From: Yamagishiella unicocca
Taxonomy: Eukaryota > Chlorophyta > Chlorophyceae > Chlamydomonadales > Volvocaceae
DNA length: 64,000 bases
Assembly: GCA_003116995.1 (NCBI GenBank)
Contig: BDSL01000106.1
Span: forward strand, 186,001-250,000
Direction of reading: 5' to 3'
Under the pieces are notes generated by a model. That model was not told the origin of the DNA and did not search any database. It worked only from the letters and a program-made list of their open reading frames with translations. Position numbers and translations under genes: made by a program. Position 1 is the first letter of the stretch, and every line of letters begins with the position of its first letter. Of this stretch, positions 11,223 through 23,054 are shown piece after piece.

Positions 11223-13046
11223 ATGAGTCGGGTCTCGGGATTTACGTCCCTGTATGGAAGGCTCATAGGCTCGTTCTGCGCCTCCCCGACTTGGAAGGCA
11301 CCATGGCCTTTAACCTTGGCTTCTCGAGGTCCATTAATTTCCAGTACGGATAGTTCCGCGCTTACGCCCGCGCAAGGGCCAGCCCCCCGCCTGTTGGCCT
11401 CTTCGACAGCCGCGAGAGCTGGTGAATCGGCATCGCAACCTGGAGGCACCACTCAACTTGAGGAGACACGTCAAGTATGGCGGCCAGAACAGGTAATGCG
11501 TCGTGTGTGTTTCGTTCCTGGGAAGCCCTTCGACACGCGTTCCAGTTACGCGGCAAGTGCACGTCTGGCAGCGCCCGGAGATGTTTTGCAAGTGAGGTGG
11601 CCAGCCGAGGTCCTTCAGGGGCAGCAGCCCATCGATTTTGCCCCGGCCGTCGGGAAATTGCACCGGATACGGCCCAGCCTCGCAATGTTAGACCTGCTGA
11701 TGCCAGAGCTGTAAACCCCCATACGGTGCTCCTGCTGCAGAACGCGTCAACATCGACTGCTGAGGCGGCGGGCGGATCCAGTCCCTCCGCTATCGGATCA
11801 CCACCTCAGGTGCATCTCCCCGGCTCCCCACCTGCCAATATCCCTGTAGGCGGTAGTTGTCGCAAGCAATGCGGCCGAGCCTCCCCCCTCGTCAGCACCT
11901 ATCCTTCCCCGAGCGAGCGGGCCAGTAATTGCCCCGCGTTATGCGCTGCACCCTACACAGCTGCAACACAGTATGACGCACGTACTCAGGCCGGAAGAGG
12001 TACTTTGCAGCGGATATTGTACCGCGAACGTGCTTGTGACCACGCTGCTGACCACAACGTTGTCGTCTTACTGCAAGTGCGGGCTTGTGTGCACAATGCA
12101 CAATCCGTGCAGGATGCTCTGAATCAGGCCGGCAAGAGTTGGTCGAGCGGCAGCGCGGATGGGAGGATACCCGAAATGGACGAGGTGTTTGAGACCCTGG
12201 AGGTTGGTCGTTGGTTGGTCGACAACCTTGCCCTCTTCCCGTAACATGCTCGACAATGCCCGGCCGCTTCCTGCGCATCCCATGGCCGAGCCGCGATGCC
12301 CCCTCCCACCACCAGGCCATGGGTCTCCAGCCTGGTAGAAACTGTATGGTGGGAGATGGGTTGGCGGTGGTGGACGTGGGGCTGTATCTCCAGGGCGTCA
12401 AGGTAGGTGACATCAGGTGGCGCTACCGCTGTGGGTCCCTGTGTGATGCACGATGTTTCTCTCGGGCCATCTGGCCGTTAGTTGGTCCGTTCGTACTTTG
12501 GTAACAGCAAAAGTGTGGCAGCAAGGAGCTGATATACGATGACAAGGGGATTCGGGCCCCCAACACCTGCGCAGGTCGCGTTGCAGATGGAGGAAAACCG
12601 GCCGTCTCACACTATGGTCTTGGACTCCAAGTCTTACGCGATGAAGCGGACCATACGGACCGTGTTGAAGGTACGAAAGCGGTGGCCTGCCTAACTACTC
12701 GGGAGTGTTAACACATGCCCTCAAAGACCCCACAGGAAACGTCTCTCAATGGCAAGCGAGGCCCTCTGGACCGCCGCGATTGTGCCCGTGTGCTCTTCCG
12801 CACATTACAGATGCCAGCGTCGAACACCGTCCGCGAACCCGACCGCAGGCACACAGCTGGCACCTGGTGACGCTGGTAGCTGCGGACTGGCGACAGCTGG
12901 ACACTGACCAGAAGCAGCACTATCTGGCGCACTGCATCAACCACGCACTGGGCACGGAACACGGCGGCGGCGAGGGAGGCCACGCACACCACCAACACGG
13001 CGAGTCATGCGGATCCGGCTGCGGAGACCCAAGCCACCGACATTGA
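11223..13046 (+). CDS. RAP-domain protein, probable organelle RNA-binding factor
   Basis: The last four exons are clear and join in phase 0: 12113-12202, 12316-12402, 12575-12670 and 12849-13046. Together they read as a RAP domain: GLAVVDVGLYLQGVK, VALQMEENRPSH, a lysine/arginine helix ending RTIRTVLK, SWHLVTLVAADW, and QKQHYLAHCINHAL. A His/Gly/Cys-rich tail (HAHHQHGESC) follows. RAP domains occur at the C-terminus of organelle RNA-processing proteins, including FASTK and many algal octotricopeptide-repeat (OPR) proteins. The first exon starts at ATG 11223 with a Ser/Arg/Leu-rich, acid-poor sequence (MSRVSGFTSLYGRLIGSF) suited to plastid or mitochondrial import. An exon around 11627-11712 (DFAPAVGKLHRIRPSLAML) resembles helices of OPR/FASTK proteins. 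Exon borders between 11494 and 12113 are not settled. The protein is short for an OPR factor. Confidence 0.75.
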
Positions 13047-13129
13047 GAAAAACTGTGGTTGGCAAACCTGCCGACACTCCGCTGCCGGTTGGCGACGGCG
13101 TCGGGCATCGTCAGGTGTACGCAATCCCC

Positions 13130-13134
13130 TGTAA
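13130..13134 (+). other. TGTAA poly(A) signal for the RAP gene
   Basis: TGTAA, the usual chlorophycean polyadenylation signal, lies 84 nt after the RAP gene stop codon. Assigned from position and motif only. Confidence 0.45.
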
Positions 13135-13487
13135 CCGCTTTCGGGTATCCATCAAATGGTAAACCACAGAGGTTCTATCGGCACGACCTGCCGGCAGCTG
13201 CCTTCGCCTACCCATTAGGAAATACGGCAACAGGCAGTACAGCCACACGACTCGCCATGAAACCGCCCCGTGCACTGTGGTGCAACTCTATACATCAGCG
13301 TTGGTTACGGCGAGTTTCGATGTGTTCGAAAAGGGCCAGTACAGCACGGCCCACTTTCATATGGGGCGACCTCTTGGACTGCCGTATTCACTTCCTGGCG
13401 CAGACCATCGGAGCTGCGGGCCTGCGCGTCATCCTACACGTCCACTCCCGCGATGCGGCATGAGGACTTTCCGAGTCCAGGTCTTAA

Positions 13488-15434
13488 TCACATCTTGATT
13501 ACGGCGGATAGGGAGGGATCTCGCCCACCGGCATCCACATAGCCAAACATGTCCATGTCCTGAAGGCACGACGGAGCAATCCGGGTGAAGTTAGTAAAGC
13601 GAGCAGACGTCCAAACGTCGTATTACTAGCTGAGGTCTGTGGATATTTGATGCCGAGGCCATCAGAAGGCTAGCAGTGTTGGTTGCAAGTACTATGCCAT
13701 GAACATTCAAATTTATCCCTAAAGAAATAAAACCCACGGCGCCAGTTCGTTGATAGGAGGTTCAAATATGTGAATGTACCATCCCAGCGCTCGTTCGCAA
13801 GCTAGTCACCTTCGTCATGAGGTTGACCTGCACCTTGACGTGGCCGCCCGATTGTACACGAGTGACTAGGGAGGGGGGGGAGGGCCAAGAGGGAGGAGGT
13901 TTAGCCAGAACCCAACACATTTGGGCTGCCTCCCCCTGAATGGTTTGTGCTGCTGTATCCTCTGGGCCCTTGTTCGGGGTTTCTGGTTATTTGCCGTACC
14001 TCTGTCGACTGGTTTATGCCTCTTCCTGCGTCTTTAGTGTCAGGAGATGCGCCCGATGGCTCTACCTTGTGGTCTGGGGCCCGCTACTGCAGCAACTACT
14101 ACTACATCGCCACATGGGGTGCCCCGTAACCAAGAGTCGAGTATGGTGTGGGACCATGACATCGATAGTACCGCAACAGGCACATGGGCACGCCTGGCGT
14201 GACGGTTAAAGCCCTCTCGTATTATGACGGTGACGAGGTAACAGAAGCAAGTACGATGCAGCCTTGGTTATTCCAAAAGAAACAGTCCCAAGGGTCATAC
14301 CTCAGCGCGCCAAGAAGCCACTCACCCTCTCTGCCCTCCCCGTAGCTGGGAAACTTTGGGTCCGAGAATTCTGCCGGCATGCCAGTCAGCCATGACGTGA
14401 AGGACTGCAGCAGTGAGGCGGAGCGCGGTCGGAACAACCGGAGCGTCAGGTTGTACCTGCGTGAGCACAGATTTGAGGAAAGGTATGCGAGGTGGGGAAG
14501 GTTAGGGATGTGAAGCAACAGAGGATGGAAGAAAGGAAGGCGGTATGGGTCCCAGGGTTACCGTACCTGCCTGTTTGGTGACAATCACCCGCAGCCTGGG
14601 AATTTGAATCACGTGTTGCCCACACTGTCCAACCCAACAATGCTTGTCTCATTCGCAATACTTTCTTCCATCCCAAACCCCAGGCGCGCAGTCGTCCCAT
14701 CCCCCCCAGGATACGAAGCCCCACCATAGTTATCCTTGCCGACTGGCTTGGCATGTCACACATAAGACACGGTTTCCCATGAGTGCAGAGTTCTATGGGT
14801 CAGTGTGCGCCGCACCTGCCGGCAGACATGGGAAGGTGCATGCAGCCGTAGCCCTTAATCACGTCCCTGCCGAAGACATCAAGCCCGTACACAGCAATAA
14901 CAAGCTGCGGCCACCCGAAGGCATTAGTAGTCTTGTACGTGATGTCAATGGGAAAATTCCACACGAGCACGCCATCACGGCCTGCCAGGTGCAGGAGCAG
15001 GGGGGAGAAGCGAACTGAAGACACGGAATTTGGTGTTGCAGGCGGTAAATAGTTGTGTATGCGTGGTCGAGGCACGAGGCAGGAAAACCACTGGCGGAAG
15101 ACCAACTAATAGTTTACAGGGTTTGTTACAGGGTTCACCCAGCAGGACCCAGCGGTCTCATATGTTAACCCTCACCTTCCGGCACCCGTGCCGCCTGGGT
15201 GATGCCCTCTTCCAGCCCATCTAGAAGTTGCCAGTCCTCGCCAGCGACGAATTGAAACTTCAGGTACGCGTTCGTGCAGTTGGGTATCTGTCCCGGGGTC
15301 AGCACGGTGTCAGTTGCGCATCGGCCCAGGCACGATTGCTATGCTACCCTGGTAGACTAATGCTTCACCTCTGCGCACTCTATTTGGCCGGTAGCCAAGA
15401 TGGTGAACGAGGTGGGAGCGGAATTGTCACCCAT
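13488..15434 (-). CDS. B9D1: B9 domain-containing protein 1 (ciliary transition zone)
   Basis: Six exons give a complete 200-residue protein: 15434-15369, 15287-15176, 14981-14816, 14456-14326, 13865-13810 and 13559-13488. All phases match and the human protein is of similar length. Recognisable blocks are [11 protein letters not shown] near the N-terminus, [17 protein letters not shown], the B9 core [84 protein letters not shown], and a C-terminal FGYVDAGG. B9D1 (MKSR1) is a C2-like B9 protein of the MKS module at the ciliary transition zone, working with B9D2 and MKS1 to gate ciliary entry. It starts 570 bp from the divergent IC140 gene and is convergent with the RAP gene. Intron 4 holds a dispersed repeat (13985-14115). 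Confidence 0.95.
13985..14115 (+). repeat. dispersed coding-like repeat, copy 1 (in B9D1 intron 4)
   Basis: On the plus strand, antisense to B9D1, this reads [20 protein letters not shown]. Related sequence occurs on the minus strand at 30835-30965 and 34040-34150. The copies differ mostly at third codon positions, suggesting descent from a coding element. No protein family recognised. Confidence 0.6.
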
Positions 15435-16004
15435 TGCCGCTAAAAAGCTGAATGTAATGGAACCCTATTATCTTGCACTAATGCCACACACCGCAGCTGT
15501 CAGTTGCTTATTTGTTGTGTGCGCAGTAGAATACGGAACGCTGATTGATCAGCGTAAGATGTGGGGCCATTGTGACCTGGAAGCTGCCACCTTTTGCCAA
15601 ATGCGGGGGCAAGAGGCTTTATACAATCCTATGAAATGTGAAACTGTTAAAGGTACGCCTGAATGCTATTATGAAGTCGGCGAAATCATCAGCACACACC
15701 TGTCTCGGGGAGTTTGAAGTTGCCGCCGCGTGTGCCGTACACGACTTAGATGAACGTTGGTCAACAGGAGAACACGCATAGCTTAACTTTCCTATATCCC
15801 CTTCGCCGTATTTGACACGTCGTTACCAGCTCTTATTAGGTCCTAACTGAGCTTCCGTCGACCATCCTTACGCCATCTAAAAGGCAAAGACTGCAAACGG
15901 TGTCTTTGACGTATGTAAAAATTGCCTTTCAGGCAAGCCATAGGATGGGAATTCCTCCCTGAGGCCTGTTAATCGCGGCTTGAAGACCGTGGGAGCACTG
16001 GCTT
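15435..16004. promoter_or_regulatory. shared upstream region of B9D1 and IC140
   Basis: 570 bp between the start codons of two divergent ciliary genes. It must hold both promoters and 5' UTRs. It contains a 280-bp open frame (about 15440-15717) that I regard as chance. No known factor-binding motif was identified with confidence. Confidence 0.5.
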
Positions 16005-19000
16005 ATGGGAGACGAAGCATCAGCAGGGCCTCCTCCGGTAAGCCCGAACTTCATGATAAAAATGTTTGGGATCTAGTTAGGTTAGCGTAGCGCGGCCCGA
16101 AGACACATCCGTCAACATGGGAGTTCCAATTCCAAGGGTAGCCTGTACTGCCCATTTCTATGACGGCCACTAAATTCCCTTGTTTTAGGTGGAGGATGGG
16201 GAGGTACCTGTTGTGCCGGCGACGGCCAGCCCAGCGGCAGACGACGGACAGCAGGAGCCTGGAGCTAGTGCAGAGCCAGCAGCGGCAGAAGATGTGCCAC
16301 CAACGGCAGTAGGGAGTGCAGATGGTGCTCAAGCAAACGCTGAAGCAGGCGATGCCGGGGGAGCTGTGGAGGGAATACCGGACCAGGACGGCGGTCCTGA
16401 CGCAGAAGGCGATGCTGGAGAGCCGGCAGCGGATGCAGAGGGCGAAGCCGCAGAACAAACGGGTGCCGAACCTGACGGGGAGGGACCTGAGGGGGAGGCA
16501 CCTGACGGGATGGCACCCGAGGACGTGGATCCTGGAGAAGGCGATCCAGAAGGAGCAGCAGCTGATGAGGCGCTGGTGGTGGTTCCCCCACCGCCCCCGC
16601 CTGTTGAGCTCGAACCCTTGCCGGAGGGCTACGTCCCGGTTAGGGACTTGCCTCCCCTGCCTGAGCCTTTTGCTCGGAACGAGGAGGGAAAGCCGATACC
16701 GCTACCGGGTGTTGAGTCGATCTTCCTCACAGGTGGGTATTAGGGTCTGTCAGATGAAGGGCATCAGCCATTGTTCGCATGTCGTTATAATAGCCCTTGG
16801 CGCATGCCGCCCGGTTAGCAAGAGCATTAAGTACGGCTCTGTAATGGTGGTGTTTGTCGCCTATGGGGACCCCTCACTGGTTCTTCACCTACGGCCGAAG
16901 CGCACCCATTCCAGTTTTTTGAGTCTGTTTGCGCATTGCTGATACTTGTATGCTTTCGCATAGAGCGTTGGCGTAGCGGCAAAACAGTTCCTGGTGCAGC
17001 GGCGAAACAATTCAAGCTCATGACGTCGTGACCGAATAGACACTCACAACTCGGGACGGCTTTGCAAAACAGCCCCAGGAGCAAAATTAAGGAAACCCAG
17101 GCTTTGGCTGCGGGGTTTCCACGTCGTGTCTTTCCTTGCCTTGCCTGCACTAGTTGTCATTCCATCTTGAGTCGGAAGCTTCAACCTGCTTTTCGTCATT
17201 CACCGTCCTGCGACTGCCATTCACAGGCACGACCGTTGAGCTGGTGGGGCTCACGCCCTTGGGTCCGGGGAACGTGACGGGCGAGCTGACTCGGGAGGTG
17301 CTGCTGGGTGACATCCAGTTCCGCGGCGCGATCAGTGACTTTCACTCCCTCAAAGCCAAAATCCAGGCGTCAGGTAGGGCGGGGTCGGGCGGGGGCTTCA
17401 TGCAGGCAACCGCTCACCAGCAGCCTTGAGTCGACATGGGGCTGATGCACAGGGCACAATCACGGGGCGATTTGACGCACGCTGCTACGTGTGGTAGGGG
17501 TACTGCGCTACTGCAATCCCTTTCATGAGTTTGACGCACGAAGCTGCATCCTAGGAGCATGTGCTGGACATGCTGGGCAAATCGATGGGGTGTGTGCTCG
17601 TCCAAGTGCGCAGTAACTGCCGGGTTACCAATTGCGGTGCCAGGCCCTCACGGCGGCGCAATATGGCGACCCACAAACGCTGCACGCGGTGCCTGTCCTG
17701 TCTTAACTCAGCCCCCCGCTTCGCCATAGAGGAAATGTGCTTTGTCGTGGTTTCTTAGCGTCGCCCGCAACTTGGCCCGCAATTCTCTCCTGCATCAAAG
17801 TTGCAACCTTGTCGTTGCAGACTACGACCCGCTCCTGGTGCGCTTCAATGAGGAGGACGTGTACGGTGATGGCAACAACTTCGAGCTGGCGGTCACGAAG
17901 GAGGTGGCGGAGCTGTGGAAGAGCATCAGCGAAGAAGCGGCGCGCCGCGCGGCATTGCTGGAGCTGGAGGCGGCACATGCGGCGGCGGAGAAGGCCAAGC
18001 CGCGCTCCAAGCGCACACGCAAAGTCAAGCCGTGGGAGAGCATGGGCAGCGAGGTAGGCCGTCAGGAGTACGCGGGGCGGTGGCGGGTGTCCCGAGCGCG
18101 CTCGGGAAGCCCAGCTTGAAAGGTCCTTTAGTGGCATGAGTCACAGTACGACAGCTGGAGGCATTGGTGAGGAGCTGACGAGGGGCAGTGGGGATGCGGA
18201 CCGGCGGTGTTAATAGATGCGCGAGCGCAAGAGCACCCTGGCCTCAGGGCCTCACTCAGCCATCCCGACCTGGCCCAGGTTCAGCGCAGCCCGTGCGTGC
18301 CCTTGCGCCCACGGGAACCGTGACATCTCCACAAACATGGACACACACCACGGGGCAATTGTCGTAGCCACGTGCGCATCGTTCCGGACGCTCGCCGTAA
18401 CCTGCGCGCTGCGCCTCGCCTCCCGCGCCCACGCCGCAGGTCGACATCGAGGAGGCCTCCGTACGGCCCAGACGCGACCCCATCCGCCTGGTGGTGCAGC
18501 GGCGGCGGCGAGAATTCCACCAGCCGAACATTAAGCTCGCCGACAAGGACGCACACGAGCTGTGGAACAGCAGCCAGATGGAATGCAGACCCTTCAAGGT
18601 GCGTGGGGCCCCTTGGCAGCAAGTCCACGTCTGGGCACCGGCAGGGTGCAGCACAGACTTCGAGGCGTACGATCCAAACCGAAGCACGGCGACGGCCTGA
18701 CCGCATTGCAGGCTCTTCCAGACCGGGACCGGCCTGGCTCTTCCCAGGTCGAGCAGCCGACCGTAAAGCTCCCCGTGGCCCCACTTCGCCCGTGGCCCCA
18801 TCTTGCTCCCACAGGACCCCAACTTCGACATGCGCCGCATGGAGCAGGACGTGGCGGTGCAGGCGGTCGCCCCGCTGAGGGACGCCTGCACGCAGTCCAG
18901 TGGGGCGGTTCCCCCGCGGCCCGCAGTGACGCAGACCGCGCCGCTGGACATGACGCCGGACGCCAAGCTGGAGCTGCTGCAGCGGCCGCGGACCGAGGCG

Positions 19001-22000
19001 GGGAGCGTCGCGGACTTCCTTGAGCGTGTGCGGGACCAGTGAGTGAACGGTTGACCCTGGTGGGGGGTTCGACGTCAGCGGGGGCGATTGGCAACAGGTT
19101 TGGGTTTGGGTTTGGGTTTGGGTTTGGGTTTGGGTTTGGGTTTGGGTTTGGGTTTGGGTTTGGGTTTGGGTTTGGGTTTGGGTTTGGGTTCCCTTAATAA
19201 CAATAACGCGGGTATGGGTTGTCGTCCTCGCCCGCATCGCATCTTACTCGAGGTCCACCCCTCCCCTTTTCCCCGCAGGTGCGAGGTGGCGCTAGTGCAA
19301 AACGAGATCACCAATATCTTCAGAGACGACCTGGCTGCGCTCAACGACGAGGCCGACGGTGGCGGCGGCGGCAGCCGCAAGGAGACGCTGGTTTCGGAGG
19401 CGCAGTCCTTCACACACCTGACGTACTCCAAGAACAAGGTGGTGTCAGCGATCCAGTGGCTGCCGCACCGGAAGGGCGTCGTGGCGGTGGCGTGCACGGA
19501 GGTGCAGTCGCATGCGGAGCGCGTCTCCCGCATGGGCCGCACCGCGCCGGCGCACATCCTGCTGTGGAACTTCCGCGACCCGATCCACCCGGAGCTCGTC
19601 TTGCAGAGCCCCTGGGAGGTCTTCGCCTTCCAGTTCAACCCCTTGCAGCCCGACCTGCTCACAGGAGGCTGCTACAACGGTCAGGTGGTGCTGTGGGACT
19701 TGAGCAGCGAGGCGGACCGGCTAGGGCGGAGAGCCGCCGCCGGCGCGTCTGGGGGCGTTCCGAAGGGCGTGGACGGCACGGCCGCGACCGGGGCAAAGGT
19801 TGCGGACATGACGCCGCCGTCGACGGCGATGGCGGGGGGTGGTGGCGGAGGGGGAGGCGGGGCGGATGCGTCCGCGGGATCTTCGGCGGACGGTGACGCG
19901 CACATCCCGGTGGTCAAGCACCGCTTCATGACGGACACGCAGTTCAGCCACCACCAGGTGCGGCTGGGGGAGCCGGGGGTAAAGTCAAGGAAACCTGAAG
20001 AGTACGGGCGAAGCTTTTGGGGCTACTTGGTGAAGTACAGGTCGTGGAAGGGCGGGAGTATGGTGGCTTCTTAGGTGCGACCTGCACGACCTGGGACAGC
20101 GGGAGCGAGGGCTGGTGTGGCAGGTCAGCTAGCTCTATGCGGAAGCGTTGCATGTCCCAGACGACTCGTTGCATGTCCCAGACGACTCGTTGCATGTCCC
20201 AGACGACTCGTACCAGCAGGTGGTTGAGCTCCTTCGGCCCCTTGCTTGCGGCGCAGGTGGTGACGGACCTGCAGTGGCTGCCCGGTGTAGAGATCAGCCA
20301 CCGCGGCAAGGTGACAAAGCTGGGAGAGGGCTCCAGGGAGTGCAACTTCTTCGCCACGATTGCAGCAGACGGAAAGGTGCGTGCGGACACGAGACCGAGC
20401 CCCCAGCGGTTGGGAATGCTGCCTTCGCCGCTTGCAGCGTAACCCGCGGAGCTCCACAGTCGTGTCGCGGTGGCCATTCCACCCATAAGCTGCCATCTAT
20501 GTACACCCATAAGCTGTCATCTAGTTACGCCCATAAGCTGTCATCCACGTACACCCGCATCGTCACGGCCCACCGCATGAAGGGCGAGCTGTCCAGGCCC
20601 TCCAGCCAAGCCGGTTCCTCCCCGTTCGTTCGGCAGGTGCTCTTTTGGGACGTCCGCGTCGAGAAGCTGCTCAAGAAGGGCAAGAAGGCGGACGAGCTGC
20701 TGGACCTGGTGTGGAAGCCCATCCACAGCGTGCACTTGATCAGCCTCATAGGTGAGCCGCAGCCGCCACGACCCAAGCCCTCCCGCGCGCGCTTCCAGCG
20801 CCTCCTCCCGAAACAGCAATCTCCCAGTTTTTCCTCCCTCCTCCTTCTGTGTCGTGCACACGGGTTCCTCGCGCCATCCCCCAAACACCAGCCCCCAGGG
20901 CTGAAGGCCGTGTGCCATTTCTCCGGCGCAATGTCGCAGGAGGATTCGGTCAAAGGCTGTGTGTGATACATGTGGTCGGGGTCCTGACCGGGTCTGCCGC
21001 TCTGCCACCCGCCACCTTCCCTGCAGGCATGGATCTCGGCGGCACCCGCCTCGCCTTTGACTTCCGGCGCCTGGAGCAGGGAATGTTCTACGCGGGCTCC
21101 TTCGATGGCGAGCTGGTGTACGCGGATTTCATCAAGCCGGAGGGCGAGGAGAACCCAGACTACGCCAAGAGCTGCCTGCAGGTGCGCAGGGACGCAGTTA
21201 CCGGCAGCGCGGCCCCGGTCCTGCTTTGTTCGGCGAGCTGACACGACACGCAAACATATCCAACCGCTACCTATTTGAACCCAGACGGTCGGGAGTCACT
21301 GTTTGCTATATAACGATGCGCTGAGGCCGTCGCGTGCGGCGCCGCAGGCGCCTCGCGATTCGCCATGTCCTTTTTGCACCCCCTGCGCGGACGGCGTCCC
21401 CCCCCTCTATTGGTTTCGGCCCTCCGCTTCCTAGCTCGTAACCGGGTCTCCTCGCCACTCTCTCCATTGCCCCCTCCGTGCGCCGCTGCGCCCCCAGGCA
21501 CACGTGGGCCCAGTCATCGCGCTGGAGCGGTCGCCCTTCTTCGAGGACATCGTGCTCACGTGCGGCGACTGGCAGTGGCAGGTGTGGCAGGAGGGTCAGG
21601 CCACCCCGCTCTTCCAATCGGGCTACGCGCAGGACTACTACACCGCAGGTAAGCAGGTCGGAGAGCGCCTGCCGTGCCTGTCCAATTCGCACGAAGCACC
21701 ACCCTGGTCACATGTTTACGCCCATTGCTTACGGCGCAATGTGGTAGCGTTCCCCCTTGGTGGGAGGTCGGGACCTCGCTGCGTGTCTCTTCACCGCTGA
21801 GGCCGGTAGTTGGTGCGTCGGTGCGACCGGGCTGCGGTGGCAGGCCTTAGCCGGTTGCTTCTGCGCTTCAAAATGTGTTTATGGCTTCTGCGCGCTGGCT
21901 GGATCACTCCTCGTCTACTCAACGCACTCCTCCGCGCGACCCCTGGTTGCCCCGCAGCCTGCTGGAGCCCCACCCGCCCGGCCGTGCTGTACCTGGCGGA

Positions 22001-23054
22001 CCAGTCCGGTAGCCTGGAGGTGTGGGACCTGCTGGACCGCTCGCACGAGCCATCCATCCGCGTCACCCTCGCCGCCACACCCATCATGTCGCTCTCCTTC
22101 AACCCCATGCCGGTCGCTGCGTCCGCAGCGCAGCAGGCGGCGCAGCAGCTGCTGGCAGTCGGCGATGCGACAGGTGGGGAGTCCCGGGGCGGACTGCTCG
22201 CAATCGGGGGGGGTTGAACCTTGGGCCGCGCCGCGTATCAGTTGCCTTGTGCCTCTCGTGCACATTGTGCCTCTCGTGCACCTCGTGCCTCTCGTGCACC
22301 GTGGACGCATGGCATGGCCGCCCTGACCCAGCCATGCCGCCACATGCGATCGAGCGTCCAGGGCATCCACAGCACGTGTCCTATGAACCCTAATTGGTCG
22401 TCTCGATGCAAACCCGTCTCACCCCACCCCGCATTGACACGCCTCCCTCCTGCCTGTGCGCCTGCGTCGGAAGGTGTGTTGCGCATTCTGGAGCTGCCGC
22501 GTAACCTGCGGCGGCCCGTGCACAACGAGAAGAAGCTGATGGGCACGTGGCTGGAGCGCCAGCAGTCGCGGCTGGCTGATGTTGCGGCAAGGCAGCCGGC
22601 TCGCGGAGCCGCCCGCAAAGAGGCGGAGGTGCGGAGCCATGGGCTTGTGGGCTCGCACGGGATGATATGAGAACACCCAGGGTGTAGAGATGCTCCACCA
22701 CGGGCTTTGATGTGCAGAAGTCGCCGCAGCCGTGTGCCGCAGCGCTCTATCACGTGCGTCCTTGTGCTCGCGTTTAATCCTCTTGCTTGCCTCTGACTCG
22801 TGCAGGAGCGCAAGAAGGAGGCGGAAGCGGCGGCTTTGGCGGAGGCGGCCGCACGAGAGGCTGCGGCCAAGGATGCAGCTGCTGCCGCCGCTGCAGGAAT
22901 GCCGCCCTCGCCGGCTGACCGCAAGGACAGGAAGGGGCCGCATCCGGCCGAGTTTGATGAAAAGGCGGAGCAGGAGTATCTTAAGCTCGAGGCGCGATTC
23001 AAGGCACAACTGGGGTTACTGCCGCCTGAGGCCAACGGTGGCGCGGCGCACTGA
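16005..23054 (+). CDS. IDA7: inner-arm dynein I1 intermediate chain IC140 (DNAI3/WDR63)
   Basis: Fourteen exons join in phase to 1059 residues: 16005-16037, 16189-16732, 17227-17373, 17821-18053, 18440-18598, 18815-19038, 19279-19957, 20257-20376, 20637-20751, 21027-21181, 21498-21648, 21958-22173, 22474-22628 and 22806-23054. The N-terminus is a long Ala/Glu/Asp/Pro-rich acidic region. Then come blocks shared with human WDR63: ISDFHSLK, KPWESMGSE, RRREFHQPNIK, VALVQNEITNIFRDD, SAIQWLPHRKGVVAVA, LLWNFRDPIHPELVLQSP, LTGGCYNGQVVLWDL and later WD repeats (LFWDVRVEKLL, LYLADQSGSLEVWDLLDRS). The C-terminus is an Ala/Lys/Glu coil. IC140 is a WD-repeat intermediate chain of the two-headed I1/f inner arm dynein, needed for its assembly and for regulation of ciliary waveform. 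Several introns contain short tandem repeats. It is divergent from B9D1. Confidence 0.96.
19099..19188 (+). repeat. (TTTGGG)15 array in IC140 intron 6
   Basis: Fifteen perfect tandem TTTGGG hexamers, 90 bp, lie 61 bp after the donor and 90 bp before the acceptor of IC140 intron 6. The hexamer resembles a telomere repeat lacking its adenine. It is flanked on both sides by IC140 coding exons, so it is an internal array and not a chromosome end. Confidence 0.97.
20147..20209 (+). repeat. 21-bp triplicate in IC140 intron 7
   Basis: Three perfect copies of a 21-bp unit beginning gttgcatgtcccagacgact, ending 47 bp before the acceptor of exon 8. Confidence 0.95.
20482..20553 (+). repeat. 24-bp triplicate in IC140 intron 8
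   Basis: Three imperfect 24-bp copies beginning cccataagctg(t/c)catc. Confidence 0.85.
22247..22300 (+). repeat. 18-bp triplicate in IC140 intron 12
   Basis: Three near-perfect 18-bp copies of ttgtgcctctcgtgcacc. Confidence 0.9.

Noticed and set aside
19099..19188. Telomere or chromosome end
   Set aside because: Coding exons of the same gene continue on both sides and the unit lacks the expected adenine.
18281..19237. 318-codon minus-strand frame with Gln-Thr repeats
   Set aside because: It is antisense to IC140 exons and its repeat is the complement of the TTTGGG array.
19088..20074. 328-codon plus-strand frame with a Gly-Leu repeat at its start
   Set aside because: It is IC140 exon 7 extended backwards through the TTTGGG intron; family alignment begins after the acceptor at 19278.
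20147..20553. CRISPR-like direct repeats
   Set aside because: Units are contiguous with no spacers, inside introns of a eukaryotic gene.
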